Origin: Alphaproteobacteria bacterium
GTDB taxonomy: Bacteria; Pseudomonadota; Alphaproteobacteria; RF32; CAG-239
Assembly (NCBI GenBank): GCA_017477185.1
Contig: JAFUXF010000042.1
Span: 1 to 64,000 of the forward strand
DNA length: 64,000 nt
Direction of reading: 5' to 3'
Notes under the pieces: generated by a model
What the model was told of the DNA's origin: nothing
What the model saw: the letters and a program-made list of their open reading frames with translations, nothing else
The model's database searches: none
Shown here: positions 34,434-42,762 of the stretch, piece by piece
How positions within the stretch are numbered: the first letter of the stretch is position 1
Layout of the letters: every line of letters begins with the position of its first letter
Position numbers and translations under genes: made by a program

Positions 34434-34568
34434 TTAGTCGTCAAATTGTTCATAACCACAATGGTTACAATACAAGTAGTGCCCTTGCTTCCACTTATTC
34501 TGCTCAAATGTGTTGGTTGAGCCGCACTCCGGACAAGTGGTACGTGTTGTTTTTTTGATGTGTGTCAT
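34434..34568 (-). CDS. 44-residue zinc-ribbon protein
   Basis: A short open frame of 44 codons plus stop. It encodes MTHIKKTTRTT followed by CPECG, a 17-residue spacer, and CNHCG, then YEQFDD. The two CxxC knuckles are a textbook zinc ribbon, as in small transcription or translation accessory proteins. The ATG has no Shine-Dalgarno sequence; the leader is ATTTACTAAAAAAAATTAGT. Codons are GC-richer than in neighbours (GAG, AAG, TGC, GGC). The terminator lies 10 bases after the stop. The conserved spacing of the cysteines makes it a convincing gene despite its size. Confidence 0.75.
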   Translation of the reverse strand: MTHIKKTTRTTCPECGSTNTFEQNKWKQGHYLYCNHCGYEQFDD

Positions 34569-34664
34569 ACTAATTTTTTTTAGTAAATAATAAGAATAAA
34601 AATCTCAAACTGCTCTCATAAGAGCATATATTTTTCTGTAAAGCAAGTATTTTTGATTTTAGAC

Positions 34665-34693
34665 TTGATTTTTATAAAAATTTTGTCTATATT
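34665..34693 (+). promoter_or_regulatory. Promoter of the orphan gene at 34721
   Basis: TTGATT (34665-34670), 17 bp, TATATT (34688-34693). The start codon lies 27 bases downstream, so the leader is only about 20 bases and AT-rich. Confidence 0.55.
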
Positions 34694-34720
34694 AGAGACG
34701 AAACGAATTATTTTTATATT

Positions 34721-35209
34721 ATGGAATACGGATCAATCGTATGGCTGGGGTGCGGTGCGCTTGCAGTCATTTTTGCCCTTCTGATTCAGGGCAAAAAAAG
34801 TGAAAAAAAAATAGAAGTGATGCGGGAACCAATCGATTTTAAAGTCGAATTTTTCGGTACTCGCACAGGGTGGCACGGGCATTTTTGCCAAGGCACTCTC
34901 AAAAATGGAGTGCTTGTAGGCATTCTTTCCGGAGACAGCCTCAAACCGCATGATGTGGTACGAGGATTTGTTGAAGGTCGAGAAGAAGGCCTTTGGCAAG
35001 TTGTCCCCCTAAAACTGTCTCACCTCGAGGAAGGGTACATCCTCGTTGTTGGTGAGCGAGATAGGGATGGACTGACCCAGTGTCTATATCCTAATGCGCA
35101 TGGAATTGCGCTTGTGGGATGGGTTAAAGCCGGGGCACAGGCACCCTTAGAGAAAAATAAAAAGTACCTTGCTCACAAAGGTGAGAGTGGGTACTTTATC
35201 CTAGATTAA
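34721..35209 (+). CDS. Orphan membrane-anchored protein
   Basis: 162 residues, not recognised. One N-terminal membrane anchor (IVWLGCGALAVIFALLIQG, about 5-23) is followed by a basic stretch (KKSEKK) and a soluble beta-rich domain (DFKVEFFGTRTGWHGHFC; LLVVGERDRDGLTQCLYPN-like blocks near 110). The positive charges after the anchor put the soluble part in the cytoplasm. No Shine-Dalgarno sequence; the ATG follows ATTATTTTTATATT. Codons ending in C/G (CTC, GGC, GTC) are frequent compared with flanking genes. It has its own promoter and terminator. Confidence 0.65.
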   Translation: MEYGSIVWLGCGALAVIFALLIQGKKSEKKIEVMREPIDFKVEFFGTRTGWHGHFCQGTLKNGVLVGILSGDSLKPHDVVRGFVEGREEGLWQVVPLKLSHLEEGYILVVGERDRDGLTQCLYPNAHGIALVGWVKAGAQAPLEKNKKYLAHKGESGYFILD

Positions 35210-35210
35210 A

Positions 35211-35236
35211 AAAGACCTCCCAACTGGGAGGCCTTT
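35211..35236. terminator. Bidirectional terminator
   Basis: AGACCTCCCA and TGGGAGGCCT pair around AC; the minus strand has a T6 tail suited to uppP, the plus strand TTTCT. Confidence 0.78.
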
Positions 35237-36049
35237 CTAGTTTAAATAGCCGTAAGCATTGAGCAATAGGTAGCCGCCCAATATGAGGCGATAGATAACA
35301 AAAGGCGTAAATGTCCATTTTTTGAGCCATGTCATCATGATAAAAATAGCTCCCAATGAAGCAACAAAAGAATAAGCAATGCCATGGCAAGCATCACTGA
35401 TGTTTCCCCATTCTCCGCTTTGCCATAGAGATAATGCAACCAATAAACCTGCACCGGCAATGGTCGGAATCGAGAGCAGCATGGAAAATTTTGCCGCTTC
35501 ACGACGTTGGATTCCCAATAAACGAGCAGTGGTAATGGTAATGCCGGAACGACTCGTCCCAGGAATAAGAGCTAAACACTGCGCACAGCCAATCAGAATT
35601 GCATCTTTGATTGTTAACTCTTTTGTTGTACGAATTGTTTTGCCGAACTTATCAGCAAGATAAAGTAAGATGGCATATCCTGAAATCGTCCAGCCAATCA
35701 ATTTAGCACTGCGTAAATTTTCTAAGCCGTACGTTTTTAGAGCCAGACCGGCAACTACGGCGGGAATCGTTGCAATGATAATCAACCAAGCCAATTTTGC
35801 GCCTTGATTAGAAAAGAGTGGAAGAAATTTTGTTTGCCATAGTCCTTTTAGCATTTCCCAAATTTCTCGCCAGAAATAGATTATCACGGCGATAATTGAG
35901 CCGACGTGGACTGAAACATCCATTTCTGCACCTTGATCCGGAAAAGTTGTGAATTTGGAAAACAAGATAAGATGACCGGATGAACTGACCGGTAAAAACT
36001 CGGTTAATCCCTGTAATGCAGAAATTAAAATCAATTGTAAATTAGTCAC
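35237..36049 (-). CDS. uppP: Undecaprenyl-diphosphatase UppP
   Basis: 270 residues with about 7-8 membrane segments. The BacA/UppP motifs are present: ALQGLTEFLPVSSSGHLIL (about 10-28) and LIPGTSRSGITITTARLLG (about 160-178), which form the active site. It dephosphorylates undecaprenyl pyrophosphate to recycle the lipid carrier of cell-wall synthesis and gives bacitracin resistance. The start overlaps the 3' end of the response-regulator gene by 8 bases, so the two are coupled. Confidence 0.95.
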   Translation of the reverse strand: MTNLQLILISALQGLTEFLPVSSSGHLILFSKFTTFPDQGAEMDVSVHVGSIIAVIIYFWREIWEMLKGLWQTKFLPLFSNQGAKLAWLIIIATIPAVVAGLALKTYGLENLRSAKLIGWTISGYAILLYLADKFGKTIRTTKELTIKDAILIGCAQCLALIPGTSRSGITITTARLLGIQRREAAKFSMLLSIPTIAGAGLLVALSLWQSGEWGNISDACHGIAYSFVASLGAIFIMMTWLKKWTFTPFVIYRLILGGYLLLNAYGYLN

Positions 36050-36470
36050 GGTTTCCGCTTTCTTCTATATTTAAGATGTTAAAAATCCGTTTTTTTAAGA
36101 TTCCCGGAGAGACGGGTTTAACAATATATTCTCTGATATGAAGCTCTTTTGCTTTAAGGACTGTTGTTTCTCTGGTATCAGATGTAATCATAATAACCGG
36201 GATGTTTTTTGTAAATTCCGCATCACTTTTGAGTAAGCCCTCAATCATTTCCAAACCAGTTTTTTCAGGCATTTGTTGATCAGTGAACAAGAGGTCAACG
36301 CGGCTGGTTTTTAAGATATCTTCTGCTTCAGCAGCAGATGCTGCCTCTCTGATGTTTTTCATACCAATTTGAAATAAAGCAGTTTTTGTAAAATTGCGAG
36401 CAAATTTATCATCATCAACAATTAAGCAGTTAATGTTTTCCAGATGTCGTGGTTTGTTTAGGTCTGTCAT
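36042..36470 (-). CDS. Single-domain response regulator (CheY-like)
   Basis: 142 residues, one receiver domain. Acidic pocket at DDD (about 19-21), phosphoacceptor Asp in LLFTDQQMPEKTG (about residue 65), switch threonine in VIMITSD, and conserved lysine in YIVKPVSP. No output domain, so it would act by protein contact in a phosphorelay or on a motor/kinase. No histidine kinase is nearby. A GAAGGAT site precedes the ATG. It is co-transcribed with uppP, which is an unexpected pairing. Confidence 0.88.
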   Translation of the reverse strand: MTDLNKPRHLENINCLIVDDDKFARNFTKTALFQIGMKNIREAASAAEAEDILKTSRVDLLFTDQQMPEKTGLEMIEGLLKSDAEFTKNIPVIMITSDTRETTVLKAKELHIREYIVKPVSPGILKKRIFNILNIEESGNRD

Positions 36471-36520
36471 TGTTAAAATCCTTCAAATTTTCCCTATTCT
36501 ACTCAGAAATGATTAAGATT

Positions 36521-37354
36521 TTACAAATTTGAACAAAAACTCTTATCATCTAATTTAAGCAAGGAAAGCGGCTGAAAGCGGACATTATTAACGGATGCTC
36601 CCCAGTGTAAATGTGGGCCGGTTGCACGTCCGGTTTGACCGACATAGCCGATAATATCGCCTTGTTTGACTTTATCACCTTTTTTAACAGTAGTGCTTTT
36701 GAGGTGAGCATAAATCGTTGATAAATTTTGCCCATGGTCAAGAACAACAACGTTACCGGTATAAAAATAATTTCCGCCACTTAACGTAACATTGCCGTCA
36801 GATGAAGCATATACAGGAGTTCCTTCAGGAGCAGCAATATCCATACCGCGATGAGGCGCACGAGGCTTTCCGTTCATCACGCGCTGTCCGCCAAAATTCC
36901 CGCTGGTTCTCCCTTTGACCGGCATAACAAAACCTTTTTCCCAAAGAGGTTTGTTGGTGTGATATGATAAAGCGCGATATAAATCTTCTCGTTCAATGTT
37001 GATTTTGTGCAAATCTTTTTCAGTCGGCTCAACTTTGCGCGGCGGAACACCATTGATTTTTTGGATATCCCAGTCGGTCGGAGTAATCTCAAGCGGGTAG
37101 GCATCAACATTGTCAGAATCGGCAATTTGTAAAGTTGCTGTTTTTGGCGCATCACGGTCTAAAGCAAAGAAAAATGTTCCATCCTTTAAAACGTTGAGTT
37201 GAGTGTTGTCTAAAAAAATTTGTTCAGCTCCTTCCGCCTTTCCGCGAATCAATTCTCCTTGTGCCAATTGTCCGCAAAGTTCAACAGCATTAGCTGAAAA
37301 TGCGTATAATAAACTAAAGCATATTAAATAAATCGCCTTGAAGTGTGTCATCAT
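36521..37354 (-). CDS. M23-family (LytM) peptidase, exported
   Basis: 277 residues. A signal peptide (about 1-23, FSANA) leads to an N-terminal beta domain (about 25-95) and a C-terminal LytM peptidase. The zinc ligands are in [15 protein letters not shown] (first His, Asp) and GPHLHWG (HxH), with YAHL between, so the site appears intact. It would cut peptide cross-links in the periplasm; alternatively it may activate amidases. It overlaps xseA by 41 bases and is last of the mtaB-ftsY-xseA-M23 chain. Confidence 0.9.
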   Translation of the reverse strand: MMTHFKAIYLICFSLLYAFSANAVELCGQLAQGELIRGKAEGAEQIFLDNTQLNVLKDGTFFFALDRDAPKTATLQIADSDNVDAYPLEITPTDWDIQKINGVPPRKVEPTEKDLHKINIEREDLYRALSYHTNKPLWEKGFVMPVKGRTSGNFGGQRVMNGKPRAPHRGMDIAAPEGTPVYASSDGNVTLSGGNYFYTGNVVVLDHGQNLSTIYAHLKSTTVKKGDKVKQGDIIGYVGQTGRATGPHLHWGASVNNVRFQPLSLLKLDDKSFCSNL

Positions 37355-38675
37355 GTTTTTTACTCTTGTTGTTGTTAGAAGTTAAAGTTCCGTCGATAAA
37401 ACGGATATTCAGATTTTTGGCTTGTTTAGCTTGAGCTAAATTATAAATGGTTTCTTGCCGTTCATTTTTGACCCAAGCGAATCCGCGTTGCAAAACCGAA
37501 TCGATAGAAACGGATTCCAAGCGTGTCGATAAATTGTTAAGGGTATTTTGTTGCTTTTCTATAATATTTTTTATGTGATAAGGTTTAAGGCTGATAAGAC
37601 CTATTTTATTTTGTTTGTTTCCCAGATAATTTTTGAAAGCAGTCGTCAATCTTTCGATGCGATCATCTAAGCGTTGTCTGGTGTCTGCCAAAATTTGATC
37701 TAATTTCGGAATGCCGCGGCTTAATCCCTGCAGTACCGTTTTCCTTTCATTAAAGTAGTGGTTGATACCTGAAAACATACGACTTTGTATGGTCGCAAGG
37801 CGGCTTTGAAGTTCTGCTCGTACAGGAACGGCGAATTCAGCTGCACCTGTCGGTGTTGGAGCGCGGACGTCAGAAACATAGTCGATTAGCATGGTATCTG
37901 TTTCATGTCCGACTGCGGAAATAACAGGAATTTCCGAATTGTAAACAGCCCTGATAACGGCTTCTTCATTAAAAGCCCATAAATCTTCTAAACTACCGCC
38001 GCCACGAGCGACAATTAAAACATCAGGGCGTTTAATTTTACCTTTTTTCGGAAGATTATTAAAACCACGAATCGCTGTTGCTATTTGTTCGGCAGCTCCT
38101 TCTCCCTGAACTAGGGACGGCCACAGTAAAATATGGCTTGGAAAGCGATCGGTTACGCGGTGAATAATGTCTCTGATGACGGCACCGGTCGGAGAAGTAA
38201 CAACTCCGATTGTTTCAGGTAAAAAAGGAATTTTCTTTTTATGTTCTGGTGCGAATAACCCCTCAGCTGCAAATTTTTGTTTGCGTTCTTCTAATAATTT
38301 TAATAAAGCTCCCGTACCCGCTATTTCAAGGTTTTCAATAACCATCTGATAAGATGATTTACCTGCAAAAGTAGTGATTTTACCGGTAGCTATGACCTCT
38401 AAACCATCTTCCGGTTTGAAAGGTAAACGTGAGGCTGTTCCACGCCAAATGACGGCAGAAAGCATAGCGTTTTCATCTTTAAGAGAAAGATACCAATGGC
38501 CTGAATCAGCACGTTTGCCACCAAAAATCTCTCCTTTAACGCGTACTTTGTTAAAAGTGTTTTCGACGCATTTTTTGATTTCAAAAGAAAGTTCACTGAC
38601 ACTGTATTCTTTTGGTTCAGAAAGTGTAGGTGGTGTGAGCGGAATTGTGCTTGCAGTGTCAAAAAGATCACTCAT
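37314..38675 (-). CDS. xseA: Exodeoxyribonuclease VII large subunit
   Basis: 453 residues. An N-terminal OB fold (about 22-120, [23 protein letters not shown]) precedes the catalytic domain with [41 protein letters not shown] and [20 protein letters not shown] long coiled-coil region follows, then a C-terminal segment ([21 protein letters not shown]) that is conserved. With XseB it degrades single-stranded DNA. The start overlaps ftsY by 8 bases. The small subunit is not in the window. Confidence 0.95.
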   Translation of the reverse strand: MSDLFDTASTIPLTPPTLSEPKEYSVSELSFEIKKCVENTFNKVRVKGEIFGGKRADSGHWYLSLKDENAMLSAVIWRGTASRLPFKPEDGLEVIATGKITTFAGKSSYQMVIENLEIAGTGALLKLLEERKQKFAAEGLFAPEHKKKIPFLPETIGVVTSPTGAVIRDIIHRVTDRFPSHILLWPSLVQGEGAAEQIATAIRGFNNLPKKGKIKRPDVLIVARGGGSLEDLWAFNEEAVIRAVYNSEIPVISAVGHETDTMLIDYVSDVRAPTPTGAAEFAVPVRAELQSRLATIQSRMFSGINHYFNERKTVLQGLSRGIPKLDQILADTRQRLDDRIERLTTAFKNYLGNKQNKIGLISLKPYHIKNIIEKQQNTLNNLSTRLESVSIDSVLQRGFAWVKNERQETIYNLAQAKQAKNLNIRFIDGTLTSNNNKSKKHDDTLQGDLFNML

Positions 38676-39591
38676 TATTTATCTCCAGCAATTGGAATGC
38701 ATACTCATGTGCATTAAAAATGTCTAAATCGTCAATTTGTTCTCCGACTCCGATATAGTAGACAGGTAAAGCATTTTCTTTGGCCATGGCAACGATAATG
38801 CCTCCTTTAGAACTGCCATCAAGTTTGGTTACGATTAAGCCATTAATATCGGCCGCTTGCTTAAAAATTTCGATTTGAGAAAGTGCGTTTTGACCGGTGG
38901 TGGCATCAATTGTCAGTAAAGAAGCGTGAGGTGCATCAGGAATAATTTTTTTGATGACTCGGATAATTTTTTGGAGTTCGTCCATCAGATCTGTTTTATT
39001 TTGCAAGCGTCCTGCCGTGTCAATAAACACAATATCATCTTTTTGTTTGATGGCTTCTTGTAACCCATCAAAACATAAGCCGGCGGCATCACAGCCGTTT
39101 GCTCCTTTATAAACGCGAATGCCGCACCTTTTTCCCCATGTTTCCAATTGTTCAACGGCGGCAGCACGAAAAGTGTCTCCGGCAATAAAGGAAATTTGGT
39201 ATTTTGATTTTAATTGCGCCGCCAGTTTGCCGATAGTCGTCGTTTTACCGGCTCCGTTAACTCCGGTCATTAAAATAACAAAAGGGATATTATTATGTTT
39301 GAGTATATTTAAGTTTTTTTCACATGGTTTGAGAATGTTTTCTATGTCTTGGGCTAAAGCATGTTTGATTTGGTGTATGTCTGCAGTTTTATCTAGTCTG
39401 CGAGAGCTGAATCTATCGATAATTTCGGTTGTGGCTTTAATACCGATATCGGCAGTTAATAATAATTCTTCCAGTTGTTCCAAAGTTTGCGAATCGGTTT
39501 TTTGTTTATTGAAAATGTCATTTAAACCATCGGAGATCTTTGCGGAGGATTTCTTTAGCCCTAAACCTAATTTGTGTAACCAATCAGCCAT
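38668..39591 (-). CDS. ftsY: Signal recognition particle receptor FtsY
   Basis: 307 residues from the ATG at 39591, with GAAGGAG upstream; an upstream frame overlaps mtaB and was rejected. This is the short form: an N-terminal amphipathic helix ([15 protein letters not shown]), the NG domain with [15 protein letters not shown] (G1), [20 protein letters not shown], and [10 protein letters not shown]. It docks SRP-ribosome complexes at the inner membrane. The acidic A domain is largely missing, which is common in alphaproteobacteria. It overlaps mtaB by 8 bases. Confidence 0.96.
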   Translation of the reverse strand: MADWLHKLGLGLKKSSAKISDGLNDIFNKQKTDSQTLEQLEELLLTADIGIKATTEIIDRFSSRRLDKTADIHQIKHALAQDIENILKPCEKNLNILKHNNIPFVILMTGVNGAGKTTTIGKLAAQLKSKYQISFIAGDTFRAAAVEQLETWGKRCGIRVYKGANGCDAAGLCFDGLQEAIKQKDDIVFIDTAGRLQNKTDLMDELQKIIRVIKKIIPDAPHASLLTIDATTGQNALSQIEIFKQAADINGLIVTKLDGSSKGGIIVAMAKENALPVYYIGVGEQIDDLDIFNAHEYAFQLLEINNE

Positions 39592-40645
39592 GATTTTTTT
39601 CTCCTTCAGCGCGTAAAATTCCGGCTCGTTCACGGCGAATTTTAACTGGAGTTTGCGGCATTTTGGCAGCCGGCGTTCCCGTTCTTTCTGAATAAGGGAA
39701 AACATGCAGTTTGTTTAGTCCGGCTTCTGTGACTAATTTAACCGTATTGGCAAATTGTTCTTCAGTTTCAGTCGGAAAACCGCAAATAAAATCGGCACCA
39801 AATGTCGCCTCAGGGCGAACAGCGCGAATTTTTTTGCATAACAAGATGACATCTTCTCTTGTGTGTCGTCGTCCCATTCTTTTGAGAATCATGTTATCTC
39901 CTGATTGAATAGACAAGTGAAAATGAGGATGAATATTTTTGTATTTTTCGATAAGAGTTATAAATTTGTCATCAATTGCCGCCGGATCCAGAGAACCGAA
40001 CTGTAAAGACGGAAGCTCCGGAATTTCTTCTAAAATTGTTTGCACTAATTTACTAAAAGAAGAAATTGTTTTTATATCTGTTTTGTAAGAGCAAATGTCA
40101 ACTCCGGTTAAACAAATTTCCTTAAAGCCGTTTTTTATCAGTAAGCGAATCTGTTGAAGAATATCAGGTACAGGGACTGAGCGGTTTTGACCTCGTGCGT
40201 ATGGGACAATACAATAAGTACAGCGATGATTGCAGCCTTGTTGAATTTGCACAAAGGCGCGGTGTCTGCCTTCGAATCCGGTAATAACAAAATTGTCATA
40301 CGCACTAAATTTCATGATATCGCTGACAATAGTTTTTTCTGAATCCAGTTCTGAAATGTATTTTTCAATTTCAGTTTTTTCCTTATTTCCGAGGATTAAA
40401 TCAATTTCGGGCATATCGGAAAATTTTTGAGTGGAAACCTGTGCAGCACAACCGGTAACAATAATTTTGGCTGTCGGATTTTCATGGCGTAATTTGCGAA
40501 TCGCCTGACGACACTGTCGTTCTGCTTCTCCGGTAACGGCGCAGGTATTAATGATTATAACATCATCAAGATGCTTTAATTTCTCTTTTAAAATTTCGGA
40601 TTCATAACTATTGATGCGGCATCCGAAAGTCACCACTTTTACCAT
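39584..40645 (-). CDS. mtaB: tRNA methylthiotransferase MtaB-like, short
   Basis: 353 residues from the ATG at 40645. An N-terminal UPF0004 domain (FGCRINSYESE, INTCAVTGEAERQCR, VTGCAAQ) carries one 4Fe-4S cluster; a radical SAM core has the CxxxCxxC in GCNHRCTYCIVPYARG. It would add a methylthio group to t6A in tRNAs reading ANN codons. Usual MtaB proteins are about 410-430 residues and end in a TRAM domain; here the chain stops at EGEKNHG, so TRAM is missing or nearly so. The start of ftsY overlaps its end by 8 bases. Confidence 0.87.
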   Translation of the reverse strand: MVKVVTFGCRINSYESEILKEKLKHLDDVIIINTCAVTGEAERQCRQAIRKLRHENPTAKIIVTGCAAQVSTQKFSDMPEIDLILGNKEKTEIEKYISELDSEKTIVSDIMKFSAYDNFVITGFEGRHRAFVQIQQGCNHRCTYCIVPYARGQNRSVPVPDILQQIRLLIKNGFKEICLTGVDICSYKTDIKTISSFSKLVQTILEEIPELPSLQFGSLDPAAIDDKFITLIEKYKNIHPHFHLSIQSGDNMILKRMGRRHTREDVILLCKKIRAVRPEATFGADFICGFPTETEEQFANTVKLVTEAGLNKLHVFPYSERTGTPAAKMPQTPVKIRRERAGILRAEGEKNHG

Positions 40646-40720
40646 GTAAAAATTCCCTTCGCCAAACAATATATGTTAAACAACAGAGAATAGCAAATAT
40701 TAGCGGAGAGTTTTTCAGTG

Positions 40721-41668
40721 TTATTTTGGTGATATATATGAAAAGGCTTGTTGAGTATATTGCTGTATTTTGGTTGCACTGGATGCTAAGTCTTGATGTT
40801 CTCGAGTGGTAAATGTCGGGCAAAGTTTTCCGATAATACCATATTTTCCGATAATACAAGGGTAAGACATACAAATATTGCTGCTTCCCTCAAGGCTTTG
40901 GTGAAAAGCAGATACATTTAGTATTGCATGTTCGTTAGAGGTGATGGCTTGGCAAATACGCGAAAGTGCTCCTGCAATACCATATGCTGTTGCGCCTTTT
41001 CCTGCAATTATGTGATAAGCGGCGTTGCGTACTTTATTGTCGATATCGTGTTTAATCGAATCCGTTAGCGGTTTATTGATTGAATTTGCTAAATCTGCAA
41101 CATTGACTCCGCCGGCAACTGCGTTCGACCAAATAAGAACTTCACTGTCACCATGTTCTCCTAAAACGTTTGCATGTACGGATTTGGCTGAAACATTTAA
41201 ATGATATCCTAACAAGGTTCGGAAGCGTGCACTGTCCAAAACTGTTCCACTGCCAAATACCCGATTATGCGGAAAACCGGATAATCGTAGAGCAACAGAA
41301 GTCATAATATCAACCGGATTAGCAGCGATCAGCATAATACAATCAGGTGCGTATCTGGTAATTTGCGGAATAATGTTTTCAAAAATGCGAACATTTCTTT
41401 CAAGCAACGCAGTTCGTGGTTCATCCGGTTTTTGATTGGCTCCGGCTGTGACAATAACAACACGAGCTCCTTGTAAATCTACATAATTTCCGGCACGAAT
41501 TTTTCCGGCATAAGAAAAAGGTGCTGCATGGGCAATATCATCTGCTTCAGCTTGCGCTCGCTGCTCATGGGTGTCAATTAAAATAACCTTTCGGGCAATT
41601 CCTTGCATAATGAGTGAAAAAGCAGTAGCTGCTCCAACATTTCCTGCTCCGATAATTCCTATCTTCAT
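40721..41668 (-). CDS. ldh: L-lactate dehydrogenase
   Basis: 315 residues of the lactate/malate dehydrogenase family. The NAD fold begins IGIIGAGNVGAATAF. The substrate loop reads GANQKPDEPR, where Gln selects lactate/pyruvate rather than malate, which usually has Arg there. The catalytic histidine lies in GEHGDSEV and the substrate-binding arginine in LDSARFRTLLG. It reduces pyruvate to L-lactate and regenerates NAD in fermentation. AAGGAG precedes the ATG. The C-terminus is ordinary. No clear terminator follows before mtaB. Confidence 0.9.
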   Translation of the reverse strand: MKIGIIGAGNVGAATAFSLIMQGIARKVILIDTHEQRAQAEADDIAHAAPFSYAGKIRAGNYVDLQGARVVIVTAGANQKPDEPRTALLERNVRIFENIIPQITRYAPDCIMLIAANPVDIMTSVALRLSGFPHNRVFGSGTVLDSARFRTLLGYHLNVSAKSVHANVLGEHGDSEVLIWSNAVAGGVNVADLANSINKPLTDSIKHDIDNKVRNAAYHIIAGKGATAYGIAGALSRICQAITSNEHAILNVSAFHQSLEGSSNICMSYPCIIGKYGIIGKLCPTFTTREHQDLASSATKIQQYTQQAFSYISPK

Positions 41669-41705
41669 CGTTGTCTCCTTAAAATGTTTGTGTTACGATA
41701 TAATA

Positions 41706-41736
41706 AAAGAGGTGCTGTTTTACAACACCTCTTTAG
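41706..41736 (-). terminator. Terminator after CxC membrane protein gene
   Basis: AAAGAGGTG and CACCTCTTT pair around a larger loop that can extend the stem (CTGT/ACAA region), with A/T flanks. It lies between the CxC protein gene and ldh. Confidence 0.75.
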
Positions 41737-41751
41737 TAATTTTGTCTGAGT

Positions 41752-42093
41752 TTATTCATTGATGATTGTTTCGTCTTCGTCAGAAGTCTCGTCAGGGTTG
41801 GTTTCTTCAATATCAACATTATTTGTTTCAATCGATTCAAAGGTTGTTACTTCGCCATTTTCTTGAACGCATTCACAAATTGTTTTAGTTTGTGAACAAT
41901 CACAGTCTGTGTCATCTTCAGGGCATAGGCACTCGGATTTACAATTACAGTTATCCATTGACTGAGAAACGGCTTCGTTTGTCGTTGCTTCATTTAGCGA
42001 TGGCGTATCGGAAGTCTGGTTTTGAAATTGCCAAATAGCATATATCAGTGCTACGACAAGAATGATTGCTACAAAATAAATAAATTTTTTCAT
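41752..42093 (-). CDS. Membrane-anchored protein with four CxC motifs
   Basis: 113 residues from the second ATG of an ATGATG pair, which has GAGG at good distance. One N-terminal membrane segment (FIYFVAIILVVALIYAIW, about 4-21) is followed by a soluble, very acidic tail. Eight cysteines form four CxC pairs: C49-C51, C55-C57, C64-C66 and C73-C75, then the chain ends in Asp/Glu/Thr-rich sequence. Not recognised. If the tail is periplasmic, the pairs could bind metal or act in thiol exchange. It is a single-gene unit. Confidence 0.7.
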   Translation of the reverse strand: MKKFIYFVAIILVVALIYAIWQFQNQTSDTPSLNEATTNEAVSQSMDNCNCKSECLCPEDDTDCDCSQTKTICECVQENGEVTTFESIETNNVDIEETNPDETSDEDETIINE

Positions 42094-42273
42094 CATAACC
42101 TCATTAAAATTAGCTTTGTGCAAAGCACATACTATATTGATAATATAAATAAACAATTAAATAAGCAAAAGATTATGTAAAATTATCCACTAACAAAAAA
42201 TGACTATTCTATTGAAAAACAATATTTTTTGTGAATTTATTGCTATTAAAAAAAAGGGAAGAAAAAATAATGC

Positions 42274-42302
42274 TTGTCAAAATACATAAAATTGTGCTAA
42301 CT
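42274..42302 (+). promoter_or_regulatory. Possible acpP promoter
   Basis: TTGTCA (42274-42279), 17 bp, CTAACT (42297-42302), about 68 bases before the acpP start. The remainder of the 277-bp gap before it is plain AT-rich sequence with no feature I can support. Confidence 0.35.
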
Positions 42303-42370
42303 AATCAAACACAGGCGGCGATAGTATCAAAGTTCTGAAAATTTGTTTTAATTATAAGAGGTTTATCACA

Positions 42371-42604
42371 ATGACTGATACAGCTAATCGCGTTAAGAAG
42401 ATCGTTGCAGAGCATCTTGGCGTTGAAGAATCAAAAGTTACGGAAACTGCCAGCTTTATTGATGATCTGGGCGCAGACAGCTTGGATACTGTTGAACTGG
42501 TTATGGCATTTGAAGAAGAATTCGGTTGCGAAATTCCAGACGAAGCTGCTGAAAAAATTCTGACGGTTAAAGACGCTATCGACTATCTGTCAAAGAATGC
42601 TTAA
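42371..42604 (+). CDS. acpP: Acyl carrier protein
   Basis: 77 residues, typical AcpP. The phosphopantetheine serine is in [20 protein letters not shown], helix II of the fold, and the protein is acidic throughout. It carries growing fatty acyl chains. TAAGAGG precedes the ATG. It is followed by a terminator-like hairpin and then fabF and mltG, a conserved order. Two further carrier proteins lie downstream at 45073 and 45416. Confidence 0.97.
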   Translation: MTDTANRVKKIVAEHLGVEESKVTETASFIDDLGADSLDTVELVMAFEEEFGCEIPDEAAEKILTVKDAIDYLSKNA

Positions 42605-42617
42605 TTAGAGCATTTAT

Positions 42618-42677
42618 CAGAATGTGAAATTAACTCGCGACTTGTTTAAATGAGGAAGCGAGTTTTTTCATATTCTG
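42618..42677 (+). terminator. acpP terminator with an extended outer stem
   Basis: An inner stem AACTCGC/GCGAGTT (42632-42638, 42658-42664) runs into T6. An outer stem CAGAATGTGAA (42618-42628) pairs with TTCATATTCTG (42667-42677), including one G-U, and would engulf the T-run. Partial termination before fabF is likely. Confidence 0.65.
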
Positions 42678-42762
42678 TGCTTTTTGAGTTTATTCCTGAT
42701 GAATCTAATATCAGAATGCTTTGGTGTGTTAGTGGCCAAGATTTAGAGAAAGAGGTTTTTGT

